This document shows, piece by piece, positions 1 through 9,727 of a DNA stretch of 64,000 bases. Origin of the DNA: Roseiarcus sp963805295. GTDB lineage: Bacteria; Pseudomonadota; Alphaproteobacteria; Rhizobiales; Beijerinckiaceae. The stretch spans positions 78,290 to 142,289 of the forward strand of contig CAWDTW010000055.1 in the NCBI GenBank assembly GCA_963805295.1. Reading direction: 5' to 3'. The notes under the pieces were generated by a model. It saw only the letters and a list, made by a program, of their open reading frames with translations. It was not told where the DNA came from and made no database searches. Position 1 is the first letter of the stretch. The number at the start of each line of letters is the position of its first letter. Position numbers and translations under genes: made by a program.

Positions 1-2
1 AT

Positions 3-98
3 CGCTCCAAGCTCGGCGTCGAGGATGATGAGCGCGCGGCCAAAGCGCTCAAGGGCATCGAAGGCAAGCGGTTGACTTATGACCAGCCTCGTATCTGA
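3..98 (+). CDS. C-terminal end of an unrecognised protein (cut by window edge)
   Basis: An open frame enters from the left edge and ends at TGA 96-98, giving about 31 charged residues that finish with LTYDQPRI. The frame has no stop and uses codons like its neighbours, so it is probably the tail of a real gene whose body lies outside the window. I do not recognise the family and assign no function. Confidence 0.4.
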   Translation, partial: RSKLGVEDDERAAKALKGIEGKRLTYDQPRI

Positions 99-191
99 GG
101 GGCCGAAAGGCGAAACGTGGACGCCGCCTGATAAGCCGGGGCGTGCGCCAGACAATTGGCGCCGGAAACGTTGGGAGAAGGACTGACCGCA

Positions 192-530
192 ATGGCAATC
201 AAGGACGAGGACCGCGCGCGCCTTGAACAGCTAGGCGAGGCTCGCGTCCGACTCCAAGCCTTGACGCCGCCGGGCTTCAGCCATCCCTTTCAGTATGCCG
301 CGCTAGAGTGGTTATCCGAGTTAGACAAGGCGGAGCGCGCGCGTAACGAAGCCTCCCAAGTCTCGCAAATGCGCACCGCCTTAAGCGCGAAAAACGCCGC
401 ATGGATTGCGGCAATTGCTGCGATCGTCGCCGCTATTATCGCGATAATTGGGATAATTGTCACGGCTCTCTCTTGGCTTTATCCGCGTCATTTAGCGGCG
501 CTTCTTGGCGGCCGTCCGCGCTTTTTCTGA
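192..530 (+). CDS. Small membrane-anchored hypothetical protein
   Basis: The product is about 112 residues. The first 60 are charged and probably helical, and one long hydrophobic segment (about residues 68-95, rich in Ile and Ala) near the C-terminus should anchor it in the inner membrane with the N-terminal part in the cytoplasm. I chose the ATG at 192 because GGAGAAGGA lies about ten bases upstream; a TTG at 156 would add twelve residues. It sits just upstream of a HEPN-like gene, which may mean a shared accessory island. I do not recognise the family and infer no specific function. Confidence 0.55.
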   Translation: MAIKDEDRARLEQLGEARVRLQALTPPGFSHPFQYAALEWLSELDKAERARNEASQVSQMRTALSAKNAAWIAAIAAIVAAIIAIIGIIVTALSWLYPRHLAALLGGRPRFF

Positions 531-641
531 CTCGCGCCAGGTTTTGCCTTCGTCCTATGATCGGGCGGAGTGGAGAGAAGACGCTTGAGAACTTCACTCT
601 CACGGCGCTCAATCTGCTGTTCCGAGAGTTCGCTTTCCTGC

Positions 642-1196
642 ATGAATTTTGCCATGACCGATGACCCGAAGCCTCCAGTCATTATAGCGGCGTTTCCGTC
701 TCCGGGTGAACCGGAAATGATCGAATTCTTTTTCACGCTTGGGAACGCAGTCAATCGTTGGGCTTTCGTAGATCGAGTCCTATTTAAGATATTTCGGTTC
801 TCTCTAAAGCTAGACCAGCGGCAAACGGCTCTGTTCTACTACGCGGAGCGCGCCCTGAACCGCCGCATCGATCTTGTCTATTCTTCCTTGAAGAGCGTTC
901 TGCCGTCAGCTCAGTTTGAAGAATGGAAGACACTCGCAAAGGAACTAAAGACACTTTCGCATGTCAGGAACGTCTTTGTCCACCACCCCGTAAAGCGATT
1001 TGGCGCTTCTGACGGCGTCAAACCGATCTACAAATGGTCCATTCACATTGAGCCCTATGAGAAGTTGCTCAACCGCGACTATCCGGGTCTTGAGGGAAAG
1101 GACGAGCTATTTACTGAAGATCTAAAAGATCACGTTTCCAAAATAGAACACTTGGAGGAGGAACTACGAAAGTTTTACCTGCGGATAACGGCGTGA
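642..1196 (+). CDS. HEPN-like protein with RN-x3-H motif
   Basis: The product is 184 residues, mostly helical in composition. Around residues 109-114 it carries RNVFVH, an R-x4-H motif with Asn directly after Arg, which is the signature arrangement of HEPN RNase domains; the preceding sequence (LKTLSHVRN) also resembles the helix that carries this motif. HEPN proteins are commonly toxins or effectors in toxin-antitoxin and phage-defence systems, but no MNT-type antitoxin partner is visible here. The start could be 642 or 654. The gene converges with the hypothetical gene at 1175-1408 and overlaps its end by 22 bases. The HEPN assignment rests on one motif and is an inference. Confidence 0.55.
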   Translation: MNFAMTDDPKPPVIIAAFPSPGEPEMIEFFFTLGNAVNRWAFVDRVLFKIFRFSLKLDQRQTALFYYAERALNRRIDLVYSSLKSVLPSAQFEEWKTLAKELKTLSHVRNVFVHHPVKRFGASDGVKPIYKWSIHIEPYEKLLNRDYPGLEGKDELFTEDLKDHVSKIEHLEEELRKFYLRITA

Positions 1197-1408
1197 GAAA
1201 GAGCCGCCCTTATTACCTTTTCCGCAGCCATCTCGCTTGTGAGATCACTTAGCCAAATGTCATGCAGGAGCTCTGAACTCAAAGCCCGAGACCCCGCCTC
1301 AATCATCGCAGGCGTGATCTCGATCTCATGCACGGGCGCGCCAGCCGAGCCTTCCGACTCGACCACGCCGCATCTACCCGCGTCAGTTGGATAAGTCAAG
1401 TGCATAGT
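1175..1408 (-). CDS. Short conserved hypothetical protein
   Basis: About 77 residues. The C-terminal half (ITPAMIEAGSRAL through EKVIRAAL) resembles a helical segment that recurs in small uncharacterised alphaproteobacterial, often phage-linked, proteins. The frame stays open back to 1567, so a start up to 53 codons further upstream is possible, but that extra sequence looks low-quality and I prefer the ATG at 1408. No motif indicates a function. It overlaps the end of the HEPN-like gene tail to tail. Confidence 0.45.
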   Translation of the reverse strand, partial: TMHLTYPTDAGRCGVVESEGSAGAPVHEIEITPAMIEAGSRALSSELLHDIWLSDLTSEMAAEKVIRAALSHAVIRR

Positions 1409-1646
1409 TGCCAGAATTTGCTTCCGAGTCAATGTTTTCAGTGCGATAGGCGCCAAATTCTGCAACGCGCGATTCTCTCCCACCGAGGTGAAACGCACGG
1501 CGGGGAAAAAAGCAAGCGTCACCGTAATACCCGTAATACCGGTCTCGACGGTCTCGACGAGGTTCAACTGCGTGGCGAGGATGAGGCGGTGGTGGTCTTC
1601 AGCGGTCGCCGGAGGGCTTCACACGAGGCCTTGCGCTTGCGACGCT

Positions 1647-2003
1647 TCATTGCAGAGCGAATCGCCGGTCGCCGTCGATCCGCGAGTTCACGCCCGGGAC
1701 GACGGCCAGCCATTGACCCAGGCACCAATGGTCCGGTTGGGACGCCCTGCAATCGGGCGTCACCGGGCCCGGGTCGCAAACGCAATATTTGGCGGCATAC
1801 GTAATAATGCCCGGGATTTCCTTTCGCTCGCCCGAAGGCAGCGCGAAATTGATGGGCTCCGCGCCGGTTTGAACCGCAAACTGACAGACGTGTCCGGCCG
1901 GCGCCCTGCAAAAGAAAATCGTCGGCTGTTGTTGCGCGTTCGCCGCCGGCGCGAATGCCGGCAGCGCAAGACACGCCGCGACCGATAGAACGATTGCCCT
2001 CAT
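1647..2003 (-). CDS. Secreted cysteine-rich hypothetical protein
   Basis: The product is 118 residues with a clear Sec signal peptide (hydrophobic core at residues 4-20, likely cleavage after ANA at 23). The mature part carries six cysteines, including a CVC pair, and no other hydrophobic segment, which suggests a small disulfide-bonded periplasmic protein. I do not recognise a named family. The gene stands alone between two unrelated short genes on the same strand. Confidence 0.65.
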   Translation of the reverse strand: MRAIVLSVAACLALPAFAPAANAQQQPTIFFCRAPAGHVCQFAVQTGAEPINFALPSGERKEIPGIITYAAKYCVCDPGPVTPDCRASQPDHWCLGQWLAVVPGVNSRIDGDRRFALQ

Positions 2004-2160
2004 TGGGGGGTCCCCTCTCGAATGTCGTTTTCGCGGGACTGACGCCAGCCCCCACGCGCAACTTGCTCGTCAGCAGGCAATGACCAAACGGCCGCGGCGT
2101 CCAATAAATCTGCAACGGTTTGGGGCTCCTCGCAAGCGCGGCCCGGCGCAGACGGGCCTC

Positions 2161-2346
2161 TTATCCGCGACCGACAAAGGCGCGCAGCGCCGCGGGGGCG
2201 CGCACGACGATGCCGCGGTAGCCCTGTTCGACGAACCCGCGCGCTTTCAGCCGCTTCAGCATCGCGCCGACGGAATTGAGGGAAAGGTTGGCGGCGCCCG
2301 CGACCTCGTTTTGCGTCGCCGAGATCTCGACCGGCTCTTTGCCGTC
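2161..2346 (-). pseudogene. C-terminal HTH fragment of a Crp/Fnr-family regulator
   Basis: About 60 residues read ISATQNEVAGAANLSLNSVG followed by MLKRLKARGFVEQGYRGI, which is the winged helix-turn-helix and wing of a Crp/Fnr regulator. The cyclic-nucleotide-binding domain that should precede it is missing: upstream of about 2346 the frame turns into unrelated Arg/Ser-rich sequence and runs into the divergent ion-channel remnant. This is therefore a truncated relic and not a working regulator. Confidence 0.65.
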
Positions 2347-2360
2347 AGGGCGCGATCGTC

Positions 2361-2707
2361 TTGACCGCGAAGATGCTCGGGAAATTTCGAGGTTCGGACG
2401 CACGCAACGCGTGGCGCTTCATCATTTTCGTCGCGCTCGCGGCGCTCGCCTCGAGCGCCTGTCTGGCTCTTGAAGCGGCGGCCCGGCAGTTCTCTATCTG
2501 TGGGTCGGCGGCCTGCCCGACTGGTGGGCCGCGATGTTGTATTCGCTCGGCGCGATCACCAGCTACGGTCACGCCGACGTCTATCTCGCGGACCGCTGGC
2601 GACTGCTCAGCGCGATCGAAGCGGTCAACGGCCTCATCCTCTTCGGCCTGACGACCGCGTTTCTCTACGCCGCCATTCACCAGGTCTGGCCGCTGCGGCG
2701 GGACTGA
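2361..2707 (+). pseudogene. Small two-TM ion-channel-like protein, frameshifted
   Basis: The first frame encodes a transmembrane helix (WRFIIFVALAALASSACLAL). The second frame, picked up near 2490, encodes a pore-loop-like part (AMLYSLGAITSYGHADVYLA) and a second helix (AIEAVNGLILFGLTTAFLYA), ending at TGA 2705. Together they give about 115 residues, the usual length of the small two-TM potassium-channel-like family found in Rhizobiales. One single-base indel near 2480-2495 separates the halves. It is either a recent pseudogene or a sequencing error. It overlaps the 3-prime end of the sulfate transporter gene by 31 bases. Confidence 0.6.
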
Positions 2708-4448
2708 GGCGAGGACTTGTCGATCAGAAGACAAGCGTCGCGGCTACCGACGGCTTTCGACACGCCCGGACCGGCCGGCGGATCGAAGTCCGCGCCTTCG
2801 GCGCGTATTGCGTCGAGCGCCTCGTGGAGAGTGGAGAAGATTCGCCCTTCTCCGATGACGGCGGCGATCCGGTGCCGCCTCATGTCCGACAGCAGGTAGG
2901 GGTTGACGCGCCCGAGCACGACGGAAACGCCTTTGCGAGAAAGGTCCTCGAGCAAGGTGCGAACGGTCTGCGCCGCGGAAAGGTCTACGTCTGCGATCGC
3001 TTCGGCGTCCAGAAGAAGCCATTTGACCGGCTGAGGCGCCTTTTCGACCAGTTCGCGCACTTCATCGGCGAAATGATCGGCGTTGGCGTAAAAAAGATCC
3101 GCGCCGTAGCGATAGACGATCAGCCCCGGAGCGGTCTGCAAACCGGGCGCGGCGGGAACCGGCTCCCATGCGCCGCTCGCGTCCCGAAGGAGCACCATCG
3201 AATGCGCCTCATAGCTGTGGCGGACATGCCGCACCAGCGAGAAGCCGATGGCGAAGAGAATGCCCTGCTCGACCCCGACCGCCACGACCGCCGCGGCGGT
3301 CGCGATCGCCAGCAGGAATTCGCCCCGGCTCTCCTGAAGGATGTTGCGGAGGCCCGCGACGTCGACCATGCCGGCCGCGATCGTGAACACGATGCTCGCC
3401 AGCACGCAGCGCGGCAGATATTGCAGAGGACCGGTCAGAAACAGGAGGACGAGGACCACGATCCCGGCGAACGCGAGCTGGGCGATCTGGCTCGCGCGCC
3501 CGTCCCGTCCGCCATCGCGGTCTGGGTCGGACTGCCGTTGACGACGAAAGCGCCGCTGACCGCCGCGGCGGCGTTCGCAGCCGCAAGGCCAAGGATGTCC
3601 GCATTCTCGTCGACCCGCTCCTGATGGCGAATGGCGTAAACGCGCGAAGTGGCGGCGCTTTGGGCGATGATCATTACGAAGCACGATATGGCGACCGGCA
3701 GGACGGCCACGGTTTCGCTCCACGTGACATTGGGCAGCATCAGCGACGGCAGGCCGCCCTCGACCGGCCCGATCACTGAAAAGCCCTGGTCGGAGAGGCG
3801 GAGCCAGGCGCTCGCGACGATCGCTCCGACGACCACGACAAGCGGAACCGGGAATTTCGGCGCAAATCGACGACCAAGGAAGATGCTCGCCGCGACGAAG
3901 AGCGAAAGGCTGAGGATTCGCGGATGGAGCGACGTCAGGCCCTGCGTCAGCTGCCAGAGCTGCACAAGGGTCCGGCGCGAGGCGACCTTCACCCCGAACA
4001 TGTCGCCGAGCATCGCCGCGCCGACCTGAACGCCGACGCCCGCGAGAAACCCGATGAGCGCGGTGCGCGAAAGAAAATCGGCGAGAAATCCGAGCTTGAA
4101 AATGCGGGCCAGCACGAGAAGGCCGGCGGTGAGCAGGGCGACCATGCCGACCAGCGCCATGTAATGCGCGCTCGCGGGCTCGGCCATGCGCGAAAGCGAA
4201 CTGGCGAAGATCGCCGCCGTCGCCGAATCCGCCGCCACGACGAGATGGCGCGACGAGCCGAAGACCGCGAAGGCGACGAGGGGCAGAAGAACCGTGTAGA
4301 GGCCGGTGACGACCGGCGTTCCGGCGATGCGCGTATAGCCGAGGACCTGCGGAATGTTCATCGAGGCGAGCGTCAGTCCGGCGAAGACGTCGCGCAGCGC
4401 CTCGCGCGGCCTGATTGGCGACAGGCCTCCAAAGATCGGAAAACTCAT
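2677..4448 (-). pseudogene. SulP-family anion transporter with STAS domain, frameshifted
   Basis: The start frame (from ATG 4448) encodes a SulP membrane domain: PREALRDVFAGLTLASMNIP near the N-terminus, then about ten hydrophobic helices, up to VNGSPTQTAMADGTGARA. Near 3495 the frame shifts by one base, and the continuation encodes the last helices (FAGIVVLVLLFLTGPL) and a C-terminal STAS domain (LLLDAEAIADVDLSAAQTVR) ending at 2677. The total of about 590 residues is normal for SulP permeases, which take up sulfate, bicarbonate or other anions across the inner membrane. No carbonic anhydrase is adjacent, so the substrate is not indicated. The lesion is a single indel and may be a sequencing error. 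Confidence 0.8.
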
Positions 4449-4677
4449 TGCCTCGACGCCCTGCCTCCGGTTGAATTTCGCCGACGTGGAGGCGAATCGA
4501 CCCCAGCCCTGCGGCGAGCGACGGGGCGACTCTCATCTTGGTCCAGCGAACGTCGCCCAAGGTAGACGGAATGTCACAATTTTGTCACTTGCGGCGCTTG
4601 CCTTTTCGCCGCCCGCAATCGACCATTGCCCCGACGCGCCGCGCGAGCGTCGTCATCGAACGCAGCAGGAACCTCCG

Positions 4678-5533
4678 ATGGACTACCGCAAAGAGTTCCG
4701 CGTCGAGCCGGACGCCAAGATCAAATTGAAAAAGCTCGATCCGGCTTACACCGGCAAGCACGAGGCGCCGGACGAGGCGAAGAAGGAGACCGAGGCCTAC
4801 ACGCAAAGGCTCTTCAGGCAGCAGATCCTGCTCTATGCGGAGCACAAGCACTCGATCCTCGTCGTCCTGCAGGCCCTCGACGCGGGCGGCAAGGACGGCA
4901 CGATCAAACACGTGTTCGCCGCGATCAATCCGCAGGGCGCGAGCGTGGTCGGCTTCAAGCAGCCGACCCCCGCCGAGCTCGCGCACGACTTTCTCTGGCG
5001 CGTGCATCCGCACGCGCCGGGAAGGGGCGAGATCGCCATCTTCAACCGTTCGCATTACGAAGACGTGCTGGCGCCGCGCGTCCACAAGCTGATCGACAAG
5101 GCGACCTGGACGGCGCGCTACCAGCGCATCCGTGACTTCGAGGCCCTGCTCGTCGAGAACGGGACGACAATCCTCAAATTCTTCCTGCACATCAGCAAGG
5201 AGGAGCAGCTCGCGCGCTTCGCCCAGCGCCTCGACGACCCGGACCGCAACTGGAAGATCAGCGAATCCGACTATTCCGAGCGGGCGCTGTGGGACGACTA
5301 CATCGAGGCGTTCGAAGAACTCGATTCGCTCGACCAGCACCAAGGACGCGCCGTGGTACGTCATCCCCTCGAACCACAAGTGGTTTCGCAATCTCGCGGT
5401 GTCGCAGATCATGGCGGACACGATGGATGACCTCCAGCTCAAGTTCCCCCCGCCCTCGGTCAATCTCGCCGACATCCGGCGCAAGTATCACGCTGCGCTA
5501 AATGAGGAAAAAGCCGGCCAAAAGAAGACCTGA
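4678..5533 (+). pseudogene. ppk2: Polyphosphate kinase 2 family protein, frameshifted
   Basis: The ATG at 4678 starts a PPK2 protein, which transfers phosphate between polyphosphate and nucleoside phosphates. Visible signatures are the Walker-A-like DAGGKDGTIKHV near residue 68, the NRSHYEDVL segment, and near the end APWYVIPSNHKWFRNLAVS. The last segment lies in another frame: a one-base deletion near 5335 breaks the gene between EELDS and TSTKDAPWY. The reconstructed length of about 284 residues matches the family. The gene stands alone between the divergent SulP gene and an ABC exporter. Nothing else is damaged, so a sequencing error is likely. Confidence 0.85.
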
Positions 5534-5619
5534 CCGGGCGCGACGCCGCGCGATTTCCATAATTCGGCCCCGAATGGTAAGGAAGGCGGGATCGACGGGG
5601 GCATGATTGCCGCCGATGG

Positions 5620-7456
5620 ATGGGAACGCGGGTCAAAGGACAGGCGCCGCGAAGGACGGGTTCATTGTCACTCTGGCGCGCGGCGCGCGATCGCATCGTC
5701 TCACTGCTGAAATCGCCCTCGAACGCAGTCTTGCGCCGCCTCCTCTCCGATCAGGGGGCGAAGCACTGGAAGGGCTACCTCTTCGCTTTTGCGATGATGG
5801 GCCTGATCGCGCTGACCACGTCGCTCTCGGCGTGGATCATCGGCAAGATCGTCGACAAGATCTTCGTCGGCCGCAATCTCAAGGCGGTGTGGGAAATCAC
5901 CGCCGCGATCGTGGCCATTTACACGGTCAAAGGGGCCGCAACCTACGGGCAGCAGGTGGTGCTGTCGCGGGTCGCCAACAGCCATCGTCGCCGACATCCA
6001 GAAGCGCATCTTCGACCAGATGCTGCGGATGAAGGTCGGCTACTACAGCCGCTCGCATTCGTCCGAATTCATCGCCCGGCAGGCCTTCATCGCCCAGTCG
6101 GCGAGCAACGTCCTCAACCTCCTCATCACCACCCTGTCGCGCGACGCGCTGACCATCGTCGGCCTCGTCATCGTGATGGTGACGCAGGACCCTCTGCTGT
6201 CGCTCTTGGCGCTCATGTTCGTGCCCGCAGGGGCGGTCGGGGTGCGCAAGATCGGCATCCGGGTGCGCAAGATCATGGCGAGCGAGTTCCAGGGCGCGAT
6301 GCAGATGATGGAGTTGCTGCAGGAGACGGCGCAGGGCATTCGCATCGTCAAGGCCTTCACCCTCGAGAATTTCATGCGCGACCGGCAGGCCGGCGCCATC
6401 GAAGGGTTCCAGAAGGCGGCGAACAAGCTCGCGCGCGTCAGCTCGCGCACCTCGCCGATCATGGAGAGCCTCGGCGGCTTCGCCATCGCCGCCGTCGTGC
6501 TCTACAGCGGCTACACCGTGATCCTGCGCGGCAACCCGCCGGGAAGCCTCTTCTCCTTCATCACCTCGGTCATCATGCTCTACGAGCCGATGAAGCGGGT
6601 GGCGCGGCTCCATGTCGACCTGTCGTCGGCGCTGTTCGGCGTCAGCATGCTCTACGACTTCCTCGACGAACGCGACTTCGAGGAGGATAAGCCCGACGCG
6701 CCGCAGCTCGAGGTCACGCAGGGGCGGATCGAGTTCCGCGACGTGGTGTTCGGCTATCGGCCCGAGGAACGGGTGCTGCATTCGGTGAGCTTCGTCGCGG
6801 AGGCCGGCAAGACGACGGCGCTCGTCGGCCGCTCCGGCGGCGGCAAGTCGACGGTGATGAACCTCATCCTGCGGCTCTATGAAGTCGAGTCCGGCGAGAT
6901 CCTGTTCGACGGCGTCGACGTCGCGACGGTGACGTTGACGTCGCTGCGCCGGCAGATCGGCTACGTCGCCCAGGAGAACTTCCTGTTCAAAGGCTCGGTG
7001 CGCGACAACATCGCCATGGGCCGGCCGGGGGCGGGCGAGGAGCAGATCGTCGCCGCCGCCAAGGCGGCCTACGCGCACGACTTCATCATGGACTTCGAGC
7101 GCGGCTACGACACGCCCTGCGGCGAGCACGGCATGCAGCTTTCGGGCGGACAGCGGCAGCGCGTCGCCATCGCCCGCGCCTTCCTCAAGGACGCGCCGGT
7201 CATCCTGCTCGACGAGGCGACCTCGGCGCTCGACTCCGAATCCGAACAGGCGATCCAGAAGGCGCTGCGCACGCTCTGCGAGGGCCGCACCACCATCGTC
7301 ATCGCCCACAGGCTGTCGACGGTCGCCCAGGCCGACGAGATCTGCGTCATCGACCGCGGCCGGATCGTCGAGCGCGGCCGGCACGGCGAGCTGCTCGCGC
7401 AGGGCCGAACCTACAGCCACATCGCCCAGACCCAGTTTCCCCGCGACGCGGCGTGA
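5620..7456 (+). pseudogene. ABC exporter (MsbA-like, fused TM and ATPase), frameshifted
   Basis: This is a half-size exporter of about 612 residues. The membrane domain (six helices, for example AMMGLIALTTSLSAWIIG and LVIVMVTQDPLLSLLALM) is followed by an ATPase domain with Walker A GRSGGGKST, signature LSGGQRQR, Walker B VILLDEATSALD and the H-loop IAHRLS. The family flips lipids such as lipid A or exports hydrophobic compounds. The first 120 residues lie in a different frame: near 5982 an extra C (AACAGC-C-ATCGTC) shifts the frame between RVANS and IVADIQ. The start at 5620 is the best ATG available. The single indel may be a sequencing error. Confidence 0.85.
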
Positions 7457-8025
7457 GCTCAAGGCATTCATCCGGCGAAATTAACAGGGTGGCGATCTTG
7501 CGTGCGGTTGCAGTGACCGCTTTGGCCTTGCCGACGCGTGCGGAGAGCCGTCGATAGAAGGCGACCAGCGCCGTCTGCGTGCGACCGACGGTCACCGCGG
7601 CCAGTCTCAGCAGAGCCGCGGCTCTGCTGCCGGATCGCCGGGTTCGCGACGAAAGCACCTTGCCCCCCGAGATCTTGTTGGCCGGCGTCAGCGCGAACAC
7701 GCCGGGCGCCGCCGGCGGGGAGGCCGCGCTGAAGACGAAGCCGCCGAAGGCCGGCGCCGGATCGTCGGAGGCGGGATACTGGGGCGCGCTCGCCGCCTTC
7801 AGGGGACGTCCCGCGGCGGACGGCGGAAGCTCTGGGAGGTTCAGGACAGTCTCCGACCGGTCTCCACCGCAGCGGGAGCGCGCACCGGCGCCGTCGCAAA
7901 ATGCGGGCCACCAACCGTCGCCGCCCCTAATCGCTTGTTATCGCTTCTTTTTGGCTGCAAACGGCGGACCGGCGGCATCGCCGCACTGGATAAGTTTTGG
8001 GCGCCCGCGCTAAAGTGATCGCACG
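7457..8025. other. Stretch without an intact gene, holding an IS110 tail
   Basis: Between the ABC exporter and the acetyltransferase the only recognisable item is a minus-strand fragment of an IS110 transposase (7480-7708). Upstream of that fragment, 7710-7920 encodes only Pro/Ala-rich low-complexity sequence that I cannot assign. Confidence 0.5.
7480..7708 (-). mobile_element. IS110-family transposase, C-terminal fragment
   Basis: The frame reads LTPANKISGGKVLSSRTRRS, then ALVAFYRRLSARVGKAKAVT and TARKIATLL. This is the conserved end of the Transposase_20 domain of IS110 elements, where a NKISGGK-like turn, an AFYRR motif and an ATARK motif are diagnostic. The DEDD N-terminal catalytic domain and the element ends are missing, so this is a dead remnant. 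Confidence 0.7.
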
Positions 8026-8448
8026 ATGCTCGCTTGCGTGCGGTCCGCCACCAGAGCCGATCTGCCCCGCGTCCATGAGGGGCGGCATGGGACGGCGGAA
8101 AATCGGTTGAGCGATCCGTCGCTGGTCACCGACGCGGAGGTCGCATGGTATTTGGAGGAGGCGATCTTTCTCGTGTCCGAGGACGAAGCGGGCGTGCAGG
8201 GGTTCGTCTGCGCCAATCCTCAGACGGGCTGCGTGTGGGCTCTGTTCGTCATCGACGGCGCCCGTGGGCGCGGTCACGGAACCGCGCTTCTCGATGAGGC
8301 GATCACGCGGCTCAGGCAAGCCGGGCATCGTCAAGCCTTTCTGACGACCGGCAAGGATACGAGGGCGGCAGGATTTTACCGATCCAAGGGCTGGCGGCAG
8401 ACCGGAATTGATATGAGGGGGGAGGCGGTCTTTCGGCTATGGCTCTGA
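8026..8448 (+). CDS. GNAT-family N-acetyltransferase
   Basis: The product is 140 residues with the GNAT fold order: an N-terminal strand and helix, a central WALFVIDGARGRGHGTALLD segment holding the acetyl-CoA pyrophosphate loop (R-G-R-G-H-G), and the C-terminal AAGFYRSKGW motif near residue 118. These enzymes transfer the acetyl group of acetyl-CoA to an amine in the cytoplasm. The acceptor cannot be told from the sequence. The start ATG at 8026 gives a normal family length. The gene converges with the cupin gene on the opposite strand. Confidence 0.85.
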   Translation: MLACVRSATRADLPRVHEGRHGTAENRLSDPSLVTDAEVAWYLEEAIFLVSEDEAGVQGFVCANPQTGCVWALFVIDGARGRGHGTALLDEAITRLRQAGHRQAFLTTGKDTRAAGFYRSKGWRQTGIDMRGEAVFRLWL

Positions 8449-8492
8449 TGAAGCGGCAAAGCGCCCCTTTCCTCGCCCTCGACCGCCCTCGG

Positions 8493-8832
8493 TCAGCCGC
8501 CGCCCTTCCAGTGCACGGCGAGCCAGACCGTCGGCCGGTCGGAGGCGGTCCATTCCACACGGTGACGGACATGCGGCGGAAGCTCGACATAGTCGCCCGG
8601 GCGAAGAATTCTCGCTGCGCCTTCGCCTTCGATCAGGAGCCCCGCCGCGCCCTCCAAGAGGATCGCCCATTCCGTCCAGTCCTGGTCGTACCAGAAGCCG
8701 GCCGGGCTCGCATGGCCCATCGAGACGATCCGCTCGACCACCGCGCCCGGCCGGTCGGCGAGGATCGTGGTCTCCTCCTCCTCGGGCAGACTGACGCGGG
8801 ATATTCGCGAAAATGTTACCGCTCCGAACCAT
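8493..8832 (-). pseudogene. Small cupin protein, frameshifted near its start
   Basis: Most of the protein is in one frame: a single cupin barrel with ILLEGAAGLLIEGEG, LRPGDYVELPPHVRHRVEW and WLAVHWKGGG. The expected N-terminus (MVRSGNIFANIPR from ATG 8832) lies in another frame and joins at VSLPEEEETTILAD, so one base is missing near 8795. The reconstructed length is about 113 residues. Small cupins of this kind are metal-binding proteins of unknown reaction. Whether the indel is real or a sequencing error cannot be told from this sequence. Confidence 0.6.
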
Positions 8833-8851
8833 CGCCGATCGGCCCTGATGC

Positions 8852-9679
8852 TCAGGCTCCGATACATCCGCCCGCTTCGCCGATCGGGACCCAGATCGCG
8901 GCGTCCTCGTCGCCGTACGCCCTCGCTTTGCCGTCCAAATAGGCAATGGCGACCGCGACGCAGACGACGGCGTCCAGTTTGTCCTCATAGGCCTTGAGCC
9001 GCCAGCCGCGCGTCTCGGGCGCAGGCGGCGGAAGCGCGTGCGCGACGCCCGAAATGCGGCGCTCCAGGGCCTCGACGAAGCACGACCAGACGCAGCGAAG
9101 CCTCGCATGACGCTCGATCGCGGAAAGCTCAGGCCAATATCGGCCGATCTTCGCCGCCTTGTATTCCAGCCGCAACGGCGCGCTCAGAAACTCGATCAGC
9201 GCCGCGTGGGGATAGACCTCAATGAGTTCGCGCGCCGGCGAAGACGCCCAAAGGCCATAGCCCAAGCTCTCGAACCCGCGGCCCAACGCGTCGCTGATTT
9301 TGCCCGGCCGTTCCGCGCTCGGCGAGTGAGTTGCGGCGCGTTTTGCGCCGTAGGCTTTCGAAATCTCGCTGTCGCAGGGCCTCCGCCTCACAATCGGATA
9401 CCGCGCCATCGGCATGTCGACTGCGACGCAATCGACCGGCCGCCCGCAGACCTTCCGCGCGGCTTCGAGAAGCGCGGCGGCGTCCGGTTTCGACCCATGC
9501 GGCCTCTCGACCCCCAGCGCAACGTCGTTCGCCCGGCCGAGGAAATGATCGTAGGACGCCTCGACCGCGGCGAGCCGCCAGCCCCTTTCCGTCTCGACCG
9601 CGAGCGCGACGCCGCTCGGCTGCGTCGCGGTCTAGGCCGCGTCGATGCCGAGAACGGCGCGCCGGGCGGAGCTTGTCAT
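8852..9679 (-). pseudogene. DUF429-family protein with an internal TAG
   Basis: From ATG 9679 the protein reads MTSSARRAVLGIDAA, then TAG, then TATQPSGVALAVE and continues open to 8852, about 275 codons in total. DUF429 proteins start with GIDAAWTATxPSGVAL, so the TAG stands exactly where Trp (TGG) is expected. Later signatures are VDCVAVDMPMARYPIVRRRP, CDSEISKAYGAKRAATHSPS and the C-terminal AYEDKLDAVVCVAVAIAYLD. DUF429 has an RNase-H-like fold and is predicted to be a nuclease, but its role is unknown. A single G-to-A change explains the lesion. Confidence 0.7.
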
Positions 9680-9727
9680 CGTCACGGCAGACCGCTCCCC
9701 ACTTGAGCGCGCGGCTTCCTCCGCGCC

